From positions 2,666,001 to 2,730,000 of the forward strand of contig CP065006.1 in the NCBI GenBank assembly GCA_016699695.1: a stretch of DNA of 64,000 bases. Reading direction: 5' to 3'. The stretch comes from Bacteroidota bacterium (lineage in GTDB: Bacteria > Bacteroidota > Bacteroidia > Bacteroidales > UBA10428). The position numbers and the translations under genes are program-made. Below, one piece after another: positions 7,787 through 16,036 of the stretch. Below the pieces are notes generated by a model. The model saw only the letters and a list, made by a program, of their open reading frames with translations. It did not search any database and was not told the DNA's origin. The stretch's first letter is position 1, and each line of letters starts with the position of its first letter.

Positions 7787-9133
7787 TTACAAGAGTTTTC
7801 TGAACCGGTCTTTACCCCAAATTGTTTCGGCTCTTATTTCTTCGTTGGGAGGCACATTGAGTGAGGTTTGGATAAAAATGCAATCGGAGGTATGTGCGGT
7901 ACCTTGCACTACATCTTCTGCCAGTGTGCGACAGGTGGGTGAGCCACAGGCTGCGCAATCTATACCGGGTAGGTAAGAAAGAATTTTTTTTATCCGGCTC
8001 ATTTTTTTTAATGCAGCCTCCATGTTGTCGTCCAGTTTTAGCATCGAACGGGGTTCGATGCTGTTTATGCTGATGTGATCCCGTATATATCTACCATGGT
8101 TTTCGATGGTTTTATTGTCGAAAATTTTACCCTCCGATTTATCATGATGGTATTTGGCAATTCGCTCGTCAAGCCTTTCTCTGGTGAGAAACCGATTGGC
8201 CACTGTCAGGATGCCTCCTGCACAACTCTGGTCGCAGGCACGCACTTCGATAAAATCGAAATTGGTAATCTTTCCGTTTTCTATTCCTTCTAAAAACTCA
8301 ATTACATTGTTCAAGCCATCAATGGACAGGCATCTTCCCTGTATGTAGGCTGCTTCTCCGCCAGTAAGGCTCCAGCCCATTTCTTCGCTTTTTAGTTGTT
8401 CTTTCTCGGGAATAATGCAGCTTGAATACTGTTCTTTTTTGAGCGTCGAATACACTTTGTTATAAAGTTCATTCATGTTCACAACCCCGTTGATAACCGA
8501 TTTTTCTTCTCCAACCGGACTTTTAATGGCAGCAATTTTAGCAGCACAGGGCGTAACATAGAAAATGCCTATTTCTTCCTCTTTGTAGCCTTTCTCTATC
8601 AGTTCTTTCTTAAAAGCCAGTGCGGCCAGATCGAGCGGGGCTTTTAGCAGCATGATGTTTTCGACCAGGCTGGGAAATCTTACTTGTATGAGTCTTACAA
8701 TGGCAGGGCAAAAGGATGAGATAATCGGTTTATTTTGGCTATTTTGAGCTATGTATTGGTTAATCTGTTCAATGAGTATTCCTGCTCCGTGTTCCGATTC
8801 ATGCACATGGGTAAAGCCCTGTTCGAGCATGCCGCTGTAAATTTTGCGGGTTTGATAATGGCGGGGAAACTGGCCGATAAATATGGACGAAACCAATGCT
8901 ACCCTGGCTTTGTATGGAAAGATTTCGGCTATATCGTTTTGTTCGACAATAATTGCATTCACAGGGCATACATTCATGCATTCGCCGCAATCGATACAGC
9001 GGTTTTCATTTAAAATGGCCTTTCCATTCCGAACCCGCAATGCCTCGGTTGGACATACCACCGTGCAATGCACACATCCTGTGCATACTTCTTCGAGTAT
9101 TTTAAGTGCATGGTGGAAGGTCGGTTCGTTCAT
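7787..9133 (-). CDS. H-cluster-domain [FeFe] hydrogenase-like protein, putative H2/redox sensor
   Basis: 448 residues. Two ferredoxin [4Fe-4S] sites (C17-C27, C46-C56) precede a [FeFe] hydrogenase large-subunit domain with altered motifs: L1 is SSFCP (C142 kept, the proton-transfer cysteine replaced by F141), L2 is TPCAAK (C196) and L3 is RACDQSCAGG (C300, C304). A C-terminal CAACGSPTC module (C393, C396, C401, C418) resembles the four-Cys [4Fe-4S] domain of RnfB-type proteins. All H-cluster or [4Fe-4S] anchoring cysteines are present, but the pocket residues differ from HydA. Such divergent H-cluster proteins are classed as putative sensory hydrogenases (groups C/D); a sensing role here is inferred. 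It sits between an RsbW-like gene and a DRTGG gene. Confidence 0.88.
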   Translation of the reverse strand: MNEPTFHHALKILEEVCTGCVHCTVVCPTEALRVRNGKAILNENRCIDCGECMNVCPVNAIIVEQNDIAEIFPYKARVALVSSIFIGQFPRHYQTRKIYSGMLEQGFTHVHESEHGAGILIEQINQYIAQNSQNKPIISSFCPAIVRLIQVRFPSLVENIMLLKAPLDLAALAFKKELIEKGYKEEEIGIFYVTPCAAKIAAIKSPVGEEKSVINGVVNMNELYNKVYSTLKKEQYSSCIIPEKEQLKSEEMGWSLTGGEAAYIQGRCLSIDGLNNVIEFLEGIENGKITNFDFIEVRACDQSCAGGILTVANRFLTRERLDERIAKYHHDKSEGKIFDNKTIENHGRYIRDHISINSIEPRSMLKLDDNMEAALKKMSRIKKILSYLPGIDCAACGSPTCRTLAEDVVQGTAHTSDCIFIQTSLNVPPNEEIRAETIWGKDRFRKLL

Positions 9134-9148
9134 AGATAACTATTTCTT

Positions 9149-9562
9149 TTAATTCAGAAATGTGGTTAATTCGAGGGTTGTACCTTTGTTGATTTCACTG
9201 GAAATCTTCATCTCGTCTACATTCTTTTTAATGTTGGGTAATCCCATTCCGGCACCAAAGCCCATTTGTCTTACCGCTTCGCTTGCGGTGGAATAACCCT
9301 CCTCCATGGCTTTGTCAATGTTCTCAATTCCCGGTCCTTTATCTACAAAGCGCATATACACCTTTTTAGCATCTATTTCTACCTTCATGATGCCAGAATA
9401 GGCATGAGCCACAATGTTTACTTCTGCCTCGTACATGGCTACAGCAATTCGTTTTATTTGTGCAGGGTCTATGTTCAATTGTTTGAGCACTTTTTTTACT
9501 GCACTCGAAGCCAGACCAGCTTTAGTAAAATCGCCACCCTCGATGGAGTATTCCATTTTCAT
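9149..9562 (-). CDS. Anti-sigma-factor-like ATPase (RsbW/SpoIIAB type)
   Basis: A 137-residue GHKL ATPase of the serine kinase/anti-sigma class: N box AMYEAEVNIVAHAY, G1 box VDKGPGIENID and G2-like GFGAGMGLPNIKKNVD. RsbW-type kinases phosphorylate an anti-anti-sigma (STAS) partner, but no STAS or sigma gene is in this window. The first gene of the operon overlaps it by one base. In this setting it may phosphorylate or switch the H-cluster sensor or a DRTGG protein, which is inference. Confidence 0.87.
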   Translation of the reverse strand: MKMEYSIEGGDFTKAGLASSAVKKVLKQLNIDPAQIKRIAVAMYEAEVNIVAHAYSGIMKVEIDAKKVYMRFVDKGPGIENIDKAMEEGYSTASEAVRQMGFGAGMGLPNIKKNVDEMKISSEINKGTTLELTTFLN

Positions 9563-9906
9563 TAGTACACAGGTTTTAAGCCAGCCTGATGCAATTGGCC
9601 ACAGGTAGCGAACATTGATTTCCGGGTAGTGTAAAGGTTGATTTTTTCGTGCCTGGCCAGTTGAAGCATTTCCTCTGTAGGTTTTTTGCCGCGCACAAAC
9701 AGGATGTTTTTGATTTCTGCCATTTCGGCTGTACGAATGGTTTGCATGTTCGCCATGCCGGTTATCAGGAGCAAAGAATCGGTTGACAAAGTGAGTACAT
9801 CACTCATCAGATCAGAGGCAAAAGCTCGTTCTACGGTATTTTCTTCCGAATCTCCAAGTTGAATTACTTCTCCCTCCACAATCCCTATTAATTCTTCAAT
9901 ATGCAT
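9562..9906 (-). CDS. DRTGG-domain protein, first gene of the hyd operon
   Basis: A 114-residue protein similar to the other DRTGG protein of the operon, with the matching segments FASDLMSDVLTLS and ILFVRGKKPTEEMLQLA. It likely binds a small ligand and regulates a partner; neither is known. The ATG at 9906 lies about 30 bases downstream of a TATATTTG -7 element and about 50 bases from a palindromic operator, so it is the promoter-proximal gene. Translation is probably coupled to the RsbW-like gene by a one-base overlap. Confidence 0.78.
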   Translation of the reverse strand: MHIEELIGIVEGEVIQLGDSEENTVERAFASDLMSDVLTLSTDSLLLITGMANMQTIRTAEMAEIKNILFVRGKKPTEEMLQLARHEKINLYTTRKSMFATCGQLHQAGLKPVY

Positions 9907-9935
9907 CGATCGGTTTGTTGCTACGAAATGTGCTG

Positions 9936-9970
9936 CAAATATATTAATATTTATTGTTATTTGAATAACA
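9936..9970 (-). promoter_or_regulatory. hyd operon promoter and proximal Rex-like operator
   Basis: The minus strand reads TATATTTG at 9943-9936, an exact match to the Bacteroidetes -7 consensus TAnnTTTG, which would put transcription start near 9929. A perfect 7-bp-arm palindrome, TGTTATTTGAATAACA, lies at 9955-9970, where the -33 region should be. Its TTGTTA half matches the Rex-type half site used in clostridia. Binding there would block the polymerase. No clear TTG -33 element was seen. Confidence 0.6.
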
Positions 9971-10013
9971 TAAAATACTAAAACCCTTATCAGATAAAGG
10001 ATGCGAAATCATT

Positions 10014-10029
10014 TGTTATTTGAATAACA
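10014..10029. promoter_or_regulatory. Second Rex-like palindromic operator
   Basis: An identical copy of the 16-bp palindrome TGTTATTTGAATAACA, 59 bp from the first. It lies in the region that was divergent between the hyd operon and the DUF2148 gene before the IS element inserted. It may serve that gene, or cooperate with the first site to repress hyd. Confidence 0.6.
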
Positions 10030-10190
10030 CGTTCTGCGCCACTTTCAGGGCTATTTAGAATTAGTATAAATTTCCAGTACTCGAGCTTATCAGTTTTTTT
10101 TATTTCGAATTGCCTTTAAGTTTGTCAATACAATGGAAAGATCCCTAGCGAGTAAAGGGCTTATGATGATTGGATACAAAGAGAATCTAC

Positions 10191-10211
10191 TTAATTCTAC
10201 TTTAACAGATT
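10191..10211 (+). repeat. Left end of IS701-type element: TTAA target duplication plus 17-bp inverted repeat
   Basis: TTAA followed by TTCTACTTTAACAGATT, the exact reverse complement of the sequence at 11675-11695. The transposase stop codon begins at 10213-10211, inside this end. Confidence 0.85.
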
Positions 10212-11691
10212 TACAATTTTGAATATGAGTAATTTATATCACGCTGTCGTTTTAAATGCCGGTCATAAATTCTATCAATCATTTGTTCTTCGGTCATCTG
10301 TTTATAAAGTTTAAAAGTGATAAATTCTTTAATATCACGAGCCGATAGTAAAGGTAAATCATCAAAGCAATGCAATTTTTCTTTTAAAATAAATGACGAG
10401 ACCAAAAAGTTTAATGCAACCTGGTGTTGCCATGCAAGCCATTTTCGTGTCTGAAACTGGTCTAGCCCGAGTATCTGTTTTGATTCTTTTATGCAATGTT
10501 CTACAAAGTACCGTTGTGCTTGCATATAGGCTATAGCTTTCTTAGTGTATTGTTCAAGATTAGCATTGGTAAAAGAATATTTTATTTCGTCCTTGCCTTC
10601 TTTGGTTTTCGTTTTACGGATAACCAGTAACCTTTGCTCTACTTGCATTTTACTGTTATTGATTATCCAAAGCTTTATAAAATGATAGTCAGCTACAAGA
10701 ACTCCTTTGGCTGTATTACGAACACTAATACGCTGCCAATTTTCGTCATTTAAAGTCTGTAAATATTTTGATACACTTAATTCGTCTGTAGTTGCTTTTA
10801 ATTTCTTGGGTTCACGACCCTTATTGCTTTTTCGCTCGGGAATAGCCAAGTCAGGACGTTCCAAATATATTTTTTGGTCTTTATGGATATCCAGCATGTA
10901 CAGATAACCAAGCAAATCTATGCTGCTGGCAAAATCCACATCGTTACCATAATAACCATCGCCTCCAATAAAATCGAAGATGATGCCATTGGTTACTTGC
11001 TGGCGAATAATTTCTAATGCCAGTTCGAGCTTAGTTTTAAATGTTCGGTGCTTTACAGGAACGCCTGCTTTTTCGCATCTTGTCTTGTCGTCACACCAAG
11101 CCTTGGGAAGGTATAGTCGGGCATCAACCATTGATGCAAAATCCCCATTACTTAAACAAGCAAATACCGCAACCTGACTATTTGATAGTTTCCCTACATT
11201 CCCACAATATTGATGTCCAACGCCTACGCTATGGTCGCCTTTTTTTACCCAACCACTTTCATCAATAATCAATCCTGTAAGTTTTCTTTTGGGTAAAACC
11301 TGGCTTACTTCCTGGGCTACTTGATTTATCAAAACTCGATGATCCCAGTTAGACTCAGTTATAAAGTGCTGCATTTGATGGTAGTTAGCTCCCAAATCTT
11401 CGCTTATTCTTTCAATATTGCGCATCTGACTTTGTATTATTCCTAATGAATATTGCTGTGCTTTGTCAAAGAACTTCTTTGTTGAATTACAAAATACATG
11501 CTGATAATCATTAAGGTGAACACTAACTCGCTCTATTACAGAGGTCAGTGTTTTTCCATATCGATTATTATTTTTACGTTGTATTAAACATTTTTCGGAA
11601 CGATAAGCCTGTTTTTCTGTGCATTGAAGATACTGAATTTCCTTGAAATATCAATGTTTACAAGGGTTTTGTTTAATCTGTTAAAGTAGAA
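10195..11691 (-). mobile_element. Insertion sequence of the IS701 family
   Basis: A complete element of about 1497 bp with perfect 17-bp terminal inverted repeats and a directly repeated TTAA on both sides. A 4-bp YTAR target duplication is characteristic of IS701. It carries one minus-strand transposase. The insertion point is 21 bp upstream of the DUF2148 start codon, so the element separates that gene from the regulatory region it shared with the hyd operon. The perfect repeats and intact duplication suggest a recent insertion. Confidence 0.88.
10211..11425 (-). CDS. IS701-family transposase (DDE superfamily)
   Basis: 404 residues from the first ATG. The family segments LIIDESGWVKKG (D55), IGGDGYYGNDV (D156) and HCIKESKQILGLDQF (E314) supply the DDE triad. 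The frame stays open about 75 codons further upstream without an ATG, GTG or TTG start. That stretch reads like the family N-terminus (NSTKKFFDKAQQYSLGIIQSQMRNIE), so the true protein is probably longer, beginning at an unusual start or after a lost start. It could also mean the start was destroyed and the copy is weakly active. Confidence 0.87.
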   Translation of the reverse strand: MRNIERISEDLGANYHQMQHFITESNWDHRVLINQVAQEVSQVLPKRKLTGLIIDESGWVKKGDHSVGVGHQYCGNVGKLSNSQVAVFACLSNGDFASMVDARLYLPKAWCDDKTRCEKAGVPVKHRTFKTKLELALEIIRQQVTNGIIFDFIGGDGYYGNDVDFASSIDLLGYLYMLDIHKDQKIYLERPDLAIPERKSNKGREPKKLKATTDELSVSKYLQTLNDENWQRISVRNTAKGVLVADYHFIKLWIINNSKMQVEQRLLVIRKTKTKEGKDEIKYSFTNANLEQYTKKAIAYMQAQRYFVEHCIKESKQILGLDQFQTRKWLAWQHQVALNFLVSSFILKEKLHCFDDLPLLSARDIKEFITFKLYKQMTEEQMIDRIYDRHLKRQRDINYSYSKL

Positions 11692-11695
11692 TTAA
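11675..11695 (-). repeat. Right end of IS701-type element: 17-bp inverted repeat plus TTAA
   Basis: AATCTGTTAAAGTAGAA followed by TTAA, the reverse complement of the left end. Only 20 bases separate it from the DUF2148 ATG. Confidence 0.85.
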
Positions 11696-11715
11696 TATTT
11701 TTAATGACTTAAGGT

Positions 11716-12255
11716 ATGGCAATTCTTTCAGAAAATGAAATTAAAAGAAATTGCGTACTGCGCATAGCCGAAGAAATGATGTTGGCTGCCAGAACGGCTC
11801 CCAAGGGACGAGGTATGGATTTTCTAGAAATGATAATTGTGGATGGTGATACTATTGCCCTCCTTTCGGATAAAATGAGTGAGATAGGTGCCAGACTGCC
11901 CAATGGACAAGCATTTTCGCGCGATGCCCTGAATATTAAACAGGCCGAAGTGATGGTGCTCATCGGAACCCGTTTTGGTTCGCTTGGCTTGGGTTATTGC
12001 GGTTTGTGTGGATTCGAAAATTGTGCTGCAAAAGAACTGCATCCCGAGATGCCTTGTGCATTCAATACAGGTGATTTAGGCATTGCCATTGGTTCGGCAG
12101 TAAGCATCGCAATGGATCATCGTGTGGACAACCGGATTATGTATACAGTGGGTATGGCAGCTAAAGAACTTGGTCTAATGGGCAATGATGTGAAGATTAT
12201 TTATGGCATTCCGCTGAGTGCAAGCTCTAAGAATGTGTTTTTCGACCGAAAATAG
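11716..12255 (+). CDS. DUF2148 ferredoxin-domain protein
   Basis: A 179-residue protein of the DUF2148 (COG4739) family. It has a conserved cysteine cluster, GYCGLCGFENCAAK (around 95-108), and a downstream PCAFNTGDLGIAIGSA, plausibly binding an iron-sulfur cluster. The function is not established; the family is common in anaerobes with ferredoxin metabolism. The gene was divergent to the hyd operon and is now cut off from most of its upstream region by an IS element. It is convergent with hypB, 14 bases away. Expression may now depend on a promoter inside the IS end. Confidence 0.82.
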   Translation: MAILSENEIKRNCVLRIAEEMMLAARTAPKGRGMDFLEMIIVDGDTIALLSDKMSEIGARLPNGQAFSRDALNIKQAEVMVLIGTRFGSLGLGYCGLCGFENCAAKELHPEMPCAFNTGDLGIAIGSAVSIAMDHRVDNRIMYTVGMAAKELGLMGNDVKIIYGIPLSASSKNVFFDRK

Positions 12256-12269
12256 TTTAGCATCCTGGA

Positions 12270-13061
12270 TTACGCCAGTATCCATTTTACCAGCTCTTCG
12301 ATGCCTTGACCACCTGTGGCTGATACTTCCACAAAATCGAGATGGTGGTTTACTCTCAAAGCATTGGTCTTAAATTGGTCTATTCGAAAATCGACGTAGG
12401 GGAGAAGGTCTGTTTTGTTGATTACGCACAGTTGCGAACTTTCGAACATATAAGGGTATTTCAGGGGTTTATCAGCGCCTTCCGTTACGCTGGAAATAAG
12501 GATTCTTGAGTTTTCTCCCAGATCGAATAGTGATGGACACACCAGATTTCCCACATTCTCGATAAAAAGCAAACTGTTTTCGGTGGGTTTCAATTGAAGA
12601 AGGGCATCATGAATCATCATTGCATCGAGATGACAACCCTTTCCGGTATTTACCTGAATAGCCATGGCCCCAGCCTGATCGATGCGATTGGCATCGTTGG
12701 TTGTTTGCTGGTCGCCCTCGATTACATACACTTCTTTTAGCTTCTTCAAAATTGGAATGAGTTTCTCCAACAGGGTGGTTTTTCCGCTTCCGGGCGAACT
12801 TACCAGATTAAAGGTTTTTATATTTTTTGCTTCGAAAATTCCACGGTTCCTTTCGGCTATCAGGTTGTTTTTTGATAATACCGGGGTTGAAAGCAAAATT
12901 GGTTCACTTGTCCCATGACCATGTCCGTGTCCATGACCGTGACCATTACTGTGGTCGTGATCGTGGACATCATTCCCGGAGTTGGTAGGCTTCTGACCTG
13001 GTTTTTCCAGTGTATATCCTTTTTCATTGTCGCTGCATCCACAAGTATCGCACATAGTCAA
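12270..13061 (-). CDS. hypB: Hydrogenase nickel incorporation GTPase HypB
   Basis: 263 residues. An N-terminal CDTCGC high-affinity nickel site is followed by a histidine-rich tract (HDHDHSNGHGHGHGHGHG, about residues 33-50) able to store nickel. The GTPase domain follows with P-loop SSPGSGKTTL, EGDQQT, ENVGNLVCP and NKTDLLP. With HypA it delivers Ni to the HoxH precursor. ATG at 13061 gives MTMCDTC; the next ATG at 13055 would fit the family equally well. Last gene of the hyp operon, 50 bases after hypA. Confidence 0.97.
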   Translation of the reverse strand: MTMCDTCGCSDNEKGYTLEKPGQKPTNSGNDVHDHDHSNGHGHGHGHGHGTSEPILLSTPVLSKNNLIAERNRGIFEAKNIKTFNLVSSPGSGKTTLLEKLIPILKKLKEVYVIEGDQQTTNDANRIDQAGAMAIQVNTGKGCHLDAMMIHDALLQLKPTENSLLFIENVGNLVCPSLFDLGENSRILISSVTEGADKPLKYPYMFESSQLCVINKTDLLPYVDFRIDQFKTNALRVNHHLDFVEVSATGGQGIEELVKWILA

Positions 13062-13111
13062 AGTATTTTGAAGTGTAGTAAAACTATCAATTTCTTTTTA
13101 TTTCTCCTGGC

Positions 13112-13453
13112 TTATTCAGCCTCAATACTCAGTATATTAAATTCTTTTCCGGAGATGATTTGCTTTCGAAAACCACTGCATTTTGGGCAAAGCGTAAATA
13201 AATCTTGCAATTCGTATTCAAAGTTACAGTTTGAACATATGGCTTTGCCTTTAGTATTTTTGGTAATAATTTGTGCTCCCTTCGACATTGAATGGAGTGT
13301 AAGGCTTTCCAGGGCTATCAATAAAGCAGATTCTTCCACGCCCGCTAATTCACCAATCTCCAATTCGATGCAGGTAACTTTACCTTTGCCGGCATTTTTT
13401 GCGGCTTGCTCCACCATGTCGACTATTTCGGAAGCGAGAGAGAATTCATGCAT
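13112..13453 (-). CDS. hypA: Hydrogenase nickel chaperone HypA
   Basis: A 113-residue protein starting MHEFSLA, the conserved MHE/H N-terminus whose His2 binds nickel. The zinc site is two CxxC pairs, CSNC and CPKC (around residues 71-74 and 87-90). It works with HypB in nickel insertion into the [NiFe] large subunit, here HoxH. It lies 36 bases after hypE and before hypB. Confidence 0.96.
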   Translation of the reverse strand: MHEFSLASEIVDMVEQAAKNAGKGKVTCIELEIGELAGVEESALLIALESLTLHSMSKGAQIITKNTKGKAICSNCNFEYELQDLFTLCPKCSGFRKQIISGKEFNILSIEAE

Positions 13454-13489
13454 TTGTGTACATTGAAGAAATTAGTATGTTGATTTTTA

Positions 13490-14506
13490 TTAGCAAATTC
13501 TTGGAAGCATTTCGCCCTGGAGCATATCCACTATTCTACTTCCACCGATTACCGACAACTGCCTTACCTTTCCCGGAAAGCTACTGGTTATTTCGCCTAC
13601 CATGGCGCAATACCTTCCCAGATCCGATTCTTTCATTTTTTCAAGCACAGCTTCAGCAGCATTCTGTTCCACTATCATCATTACTTTTCCTTCGTTGGCC
13701 AGGTAGAGCGGATCGTAACCAAATATCTCGCAGATACCTTTTACTTCATTTCTTACTGGCAATAATGATTCGTTAAGTTCTACACCAATATTTTTGTGTT
13801 CACATATCTCGTTTAAAATGGTAGCCAGGCCACCCCTGGTAATGTCGCGCATAAACCGAATGGAGTGACCAAAGTTTTCGAAAAGGGGCAGAATGAGATT
13901 ATTAAGGGGGGCTGCATCCGAAACGATTTCTTCCTCGAAAGTTATGTTGTTGCGGGCTGCCAGTATGGTAATGGCATGGTCGCCCAGGTAACCTGAAACG
14001 AGCACTTTATCTCCAGCCTTTAATTCAGGTTTTTTCCAGAGATGTTCCATGTTTTCAATCCCTTTTCCAATTCCGGAGGTATTGATAAAGAGTTTATCAC
14101 ATTGCCCTCTTTTTACCACTTTGGTATCGCCTGTAACAATTTCAACACCGGCATGTTTGGCTTCCCTGGCCATGGACTTTACAATTTGTTCAAGGGTTTC
14201 CATTGGAAGCCCCTCTTCGATAATAAAGCCTGCGCTCAAATACTGAGGCAAGGCCCCACTGACAAGTAAATCGTTTACAGTACCGCTTACGGCCAATTTT
14301 CCAATATCGCCTCCGGGAAAAATAATCGGGTCGACCACGTACGAATCGGTAGTAAAGGCTGTATGCGATGTGGTTTTCACGATAGTGGCATCACTCAATC
14401 CAGCAAGTTGTTTGTTTTTAAAATGTTTTAGAAAGAGTTCGTGGACGAGTTTATGGCTTAGCATACCACCCGCACCATGGCCTATGAGTATTGTGTCCGT
14501 TGACAT
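13490..14506 (-). CDS. hypE: Hydrogenase maturation dehydratase HypE
   Basis: 338 residues, AIR-synthase/PurM-like fold. It has the N-terminal GHGAGG segment and the essential C-terminal cysteine in the usual PRIC ending. HypE receives a carbamoyl group from HypF on that cysteine and dehydrates it with ATP to a thiocyanate, the source of the CN ligands of the [NiFe] site. Fits the family length. About 190 bases separate it from hypD upstream; nothing was recognised in that gap. Confidence 0.97.
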   Translation of the reverse strand: MSTDTILIGHGAGGMLSHKLVHELFLKHFKNKQLAGLSDATIVKTTSHTAFTTDSYVVDPIIFPGGDIGKLAVSGTVNDLLVSGALPQYLSAGFIIEEGLPMETLEQIVKSMAREAKHAGVEIVTGDTKVVKRGQCDKLFINTSGIGKGIENMEHLWKKPELKAGDKVLVSGYLGDHAITILAARNNITFEEEIVSDAAPLNNLILPLFENFGHSIRFMRDITRGGLATILNEICEHKNIGVELNESLLPVRNEVKGICEIFGYDPLYLANEGKVMMIVEQNAAEAVLEKMKESDLGRYCAMVGEITSSFPGKVRQLSVIGGSRIVDMLQGEMLPRIC

Positions 14507-14694
14507 AAAAAAGAATAAATAGATTTTAGCAATTCCAAATTACTCTTTTTTGTGATGAAAAAGCTAAGATTGCTGTGTACTTTCACTCGCAGCCTGGTTT
14601 TTTTATAAACATCAAGTTTACTTTATAGAAGCCGAATCAGGATTTGCCTAAAACAAAAGCTTTATCAGATAGAAGGATAGAACTCAATTCAATT

Positions 14695-15780
14695 TTAGTA
14701 ATCGTTGTATTTAAAATAGGCAGCACAGGTGCCTTCGTCAGAAACCATGCAAGCACCAACAGGCTTTTCAGGTGTACAAGTTTTACCAAAAAGCTTGCAA
14801 TCAGTCGGGATTTTTTGTCCCTTAAGAATTTGACCACACAGACAGCCTTTGGGTTCGGGTTTTTCTGCTATTTCCAGTGGTAATAAGCTTTCTGCTTCAA
14901 AGGAATTGTATTCAGGCTTTAATTTTAATCCACTTTTTGGAATGGCACCTAATCCCCTCCAAAATGCTGTGCAGGGTTCAAAAACATCGTTCACCAGATT
15001 TTGTGCTTTCAGGTTACCCTCCTGACTAACGGCCCGTGAATATTGAATTTCTACAGAAGGGATGCCGCTTTCTATCTGCTTCACCAACATCCAAATCGAT
15101 TGAAGAATATCAACTGGCTCAAAACCCGATATCACTACCGAGATATCGTATTGGTTTACCAGTGGTTTATAAATCTTCGATCCGGCAATGGTACTTACAT
15201 GGCCGGGACCGATATAGGCATCAATGAGTGTACCTTCGTCGATTAATGCTGCCATGGCAGGAGGCATGAGCTTGTGTGCCGATAGAATTAAAAAGTTCTT
15301 TAGTTTTATTTTACTGGCTTCTAATACCGCTATTGCGGTAGGTGGAGTAGTGGTTTCAAAACCTATTCCGAGGAAAATAACGGTTTTTTCCGGGTTCTCC
15401 TTGGCAATTTTAACTGCATCGAGTGTGGAAACCACAATGCGTACATCGGCTCCGCGGGCTTTCTCCTTTAAAAGGCTGGAAGAGGTACCTGGTACCCGCA
15501 TCAAGTCGCCATAAGTGGTAATAATAATATCGGGCATAGCGCTGTAAGCTATTGCTTTATCAATAAAACTTCTGCTGGTTACACACACAGGGCAGCCCGG
15601 ACCAGAGAGTAGTTTTATTGTGGGAGGAAGTAAATTCTGAATGCCATATTTGCGTATGGCCATTGTATGTCCTCCGCATACTTCCATAATGCGTATGCTT
15701 TTCTTTGAGGCATAATTAATCTGCGCCACGAGGTTCTGTGCGAGGTCCTTGTCGCGGTATTCATCGAGGTATTTTAGCAT
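14695..15780 (-). CDS. hypD: Hydrogenase maturation iron-sulfur protein HypD
   Basis: 361 residues with the conserved CGGHTMAI, GPGCPVCVT and the C-terminal cysteine-rich segment holding the [4Fe-4S] cluster (CLCGQIL ... CKLFGKTC ... GACMVSDEGTC). With HypC it forms the scaffold on which Fe(CN)2CO is built. It lies 7 bases after hypC, so the two are translated from the same message. Confidence 0.97.
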   Translation of the reverse strand: MLKYLDEYRDKDLAQNLVAQINYASKKSIRIMEVCGGHTMAIRKYGIQNLLPPTIKLLSGPGCPVCVTSRSFIDKAIAYSAMPDIIITTYGDLMRVPGTSSSLLKEKARGADVRIVVSTLDAVKIAKENPEKTVIFLGIGFETTTPPTAIAVLEASKIKLKNFLILSAHKLMPPAMAALIDEGTLIDAYIGPGHVSTIAGSKIYKPLVNQYDISVVISGFEPVDILQSIWMLVKQIESGIPSVEIQYSRAVSQEGNLKAQNLVNDVFEPCTAFWRGLGAIPKSGLKLKPEYNSFEAESLLPLEIAEKPEPKGCLCGQILKGQKIPTDCKLFGKTCTPEKPVGACMVSDEGTCAAYFKYNDY

Positions 15781-15787
15781 GTTGAGG

Positions 15788-16036
15788 TCAGATTTCGATA
15801 AACCGGATCATGTCTTCCGGATTTTCTTCCACCATACTGGTAAGCATGGCCAAGGTTTCCCGGGCAGTTTTGGCATCAATTTTTTCGAGTGCAAATCCGG
15901 TATGCACCAACACATAATCACCAATTTCAATGTTTTCGACAAGCTGAAGGCTGACATTTATTATGCTACCTCCAACAGTAGCTTTGGCGTTTGAGCCTTC
16001 GATGTTAAGAATCTTTGCAGGTACACTTAAACACAT
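15788..16036 (-). CDS. hypC: Hydrogenase maturation chaperone HypC
   Basis: An 82-residue protein beginning MCLSVPAKI. Cys2 is the iron-carrying residue that contacts HypD and the hydrogenase large subunit. Beta-barrel family of typical length. Its start overlaps the end of hypF by 10 bases, suggesting translational coupling. Confidence 0.96.
   Translation of the reverse strand: MCLSVPAKILNIEGSNAKATVGGSIINVSLQLVENIEIGDYVLVHTGFALEKIDAKTARETLAMLTSMVEENPEDMIRFIEI

Noticed and set aside
10195..11691. IS element read as part of the hydrogenase operon or as a regulator
   Set aside because: Perfect terminal repeats, TTAA duplication and a DDE transposase show it is a plain insertion sequence.
12900..12970. 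CAT/GTC-rich stretch that looks like a short tandem repeat
   Set aside because: It encodes the histidine-glycine nickel-storage tract of HypB, a known family feature.
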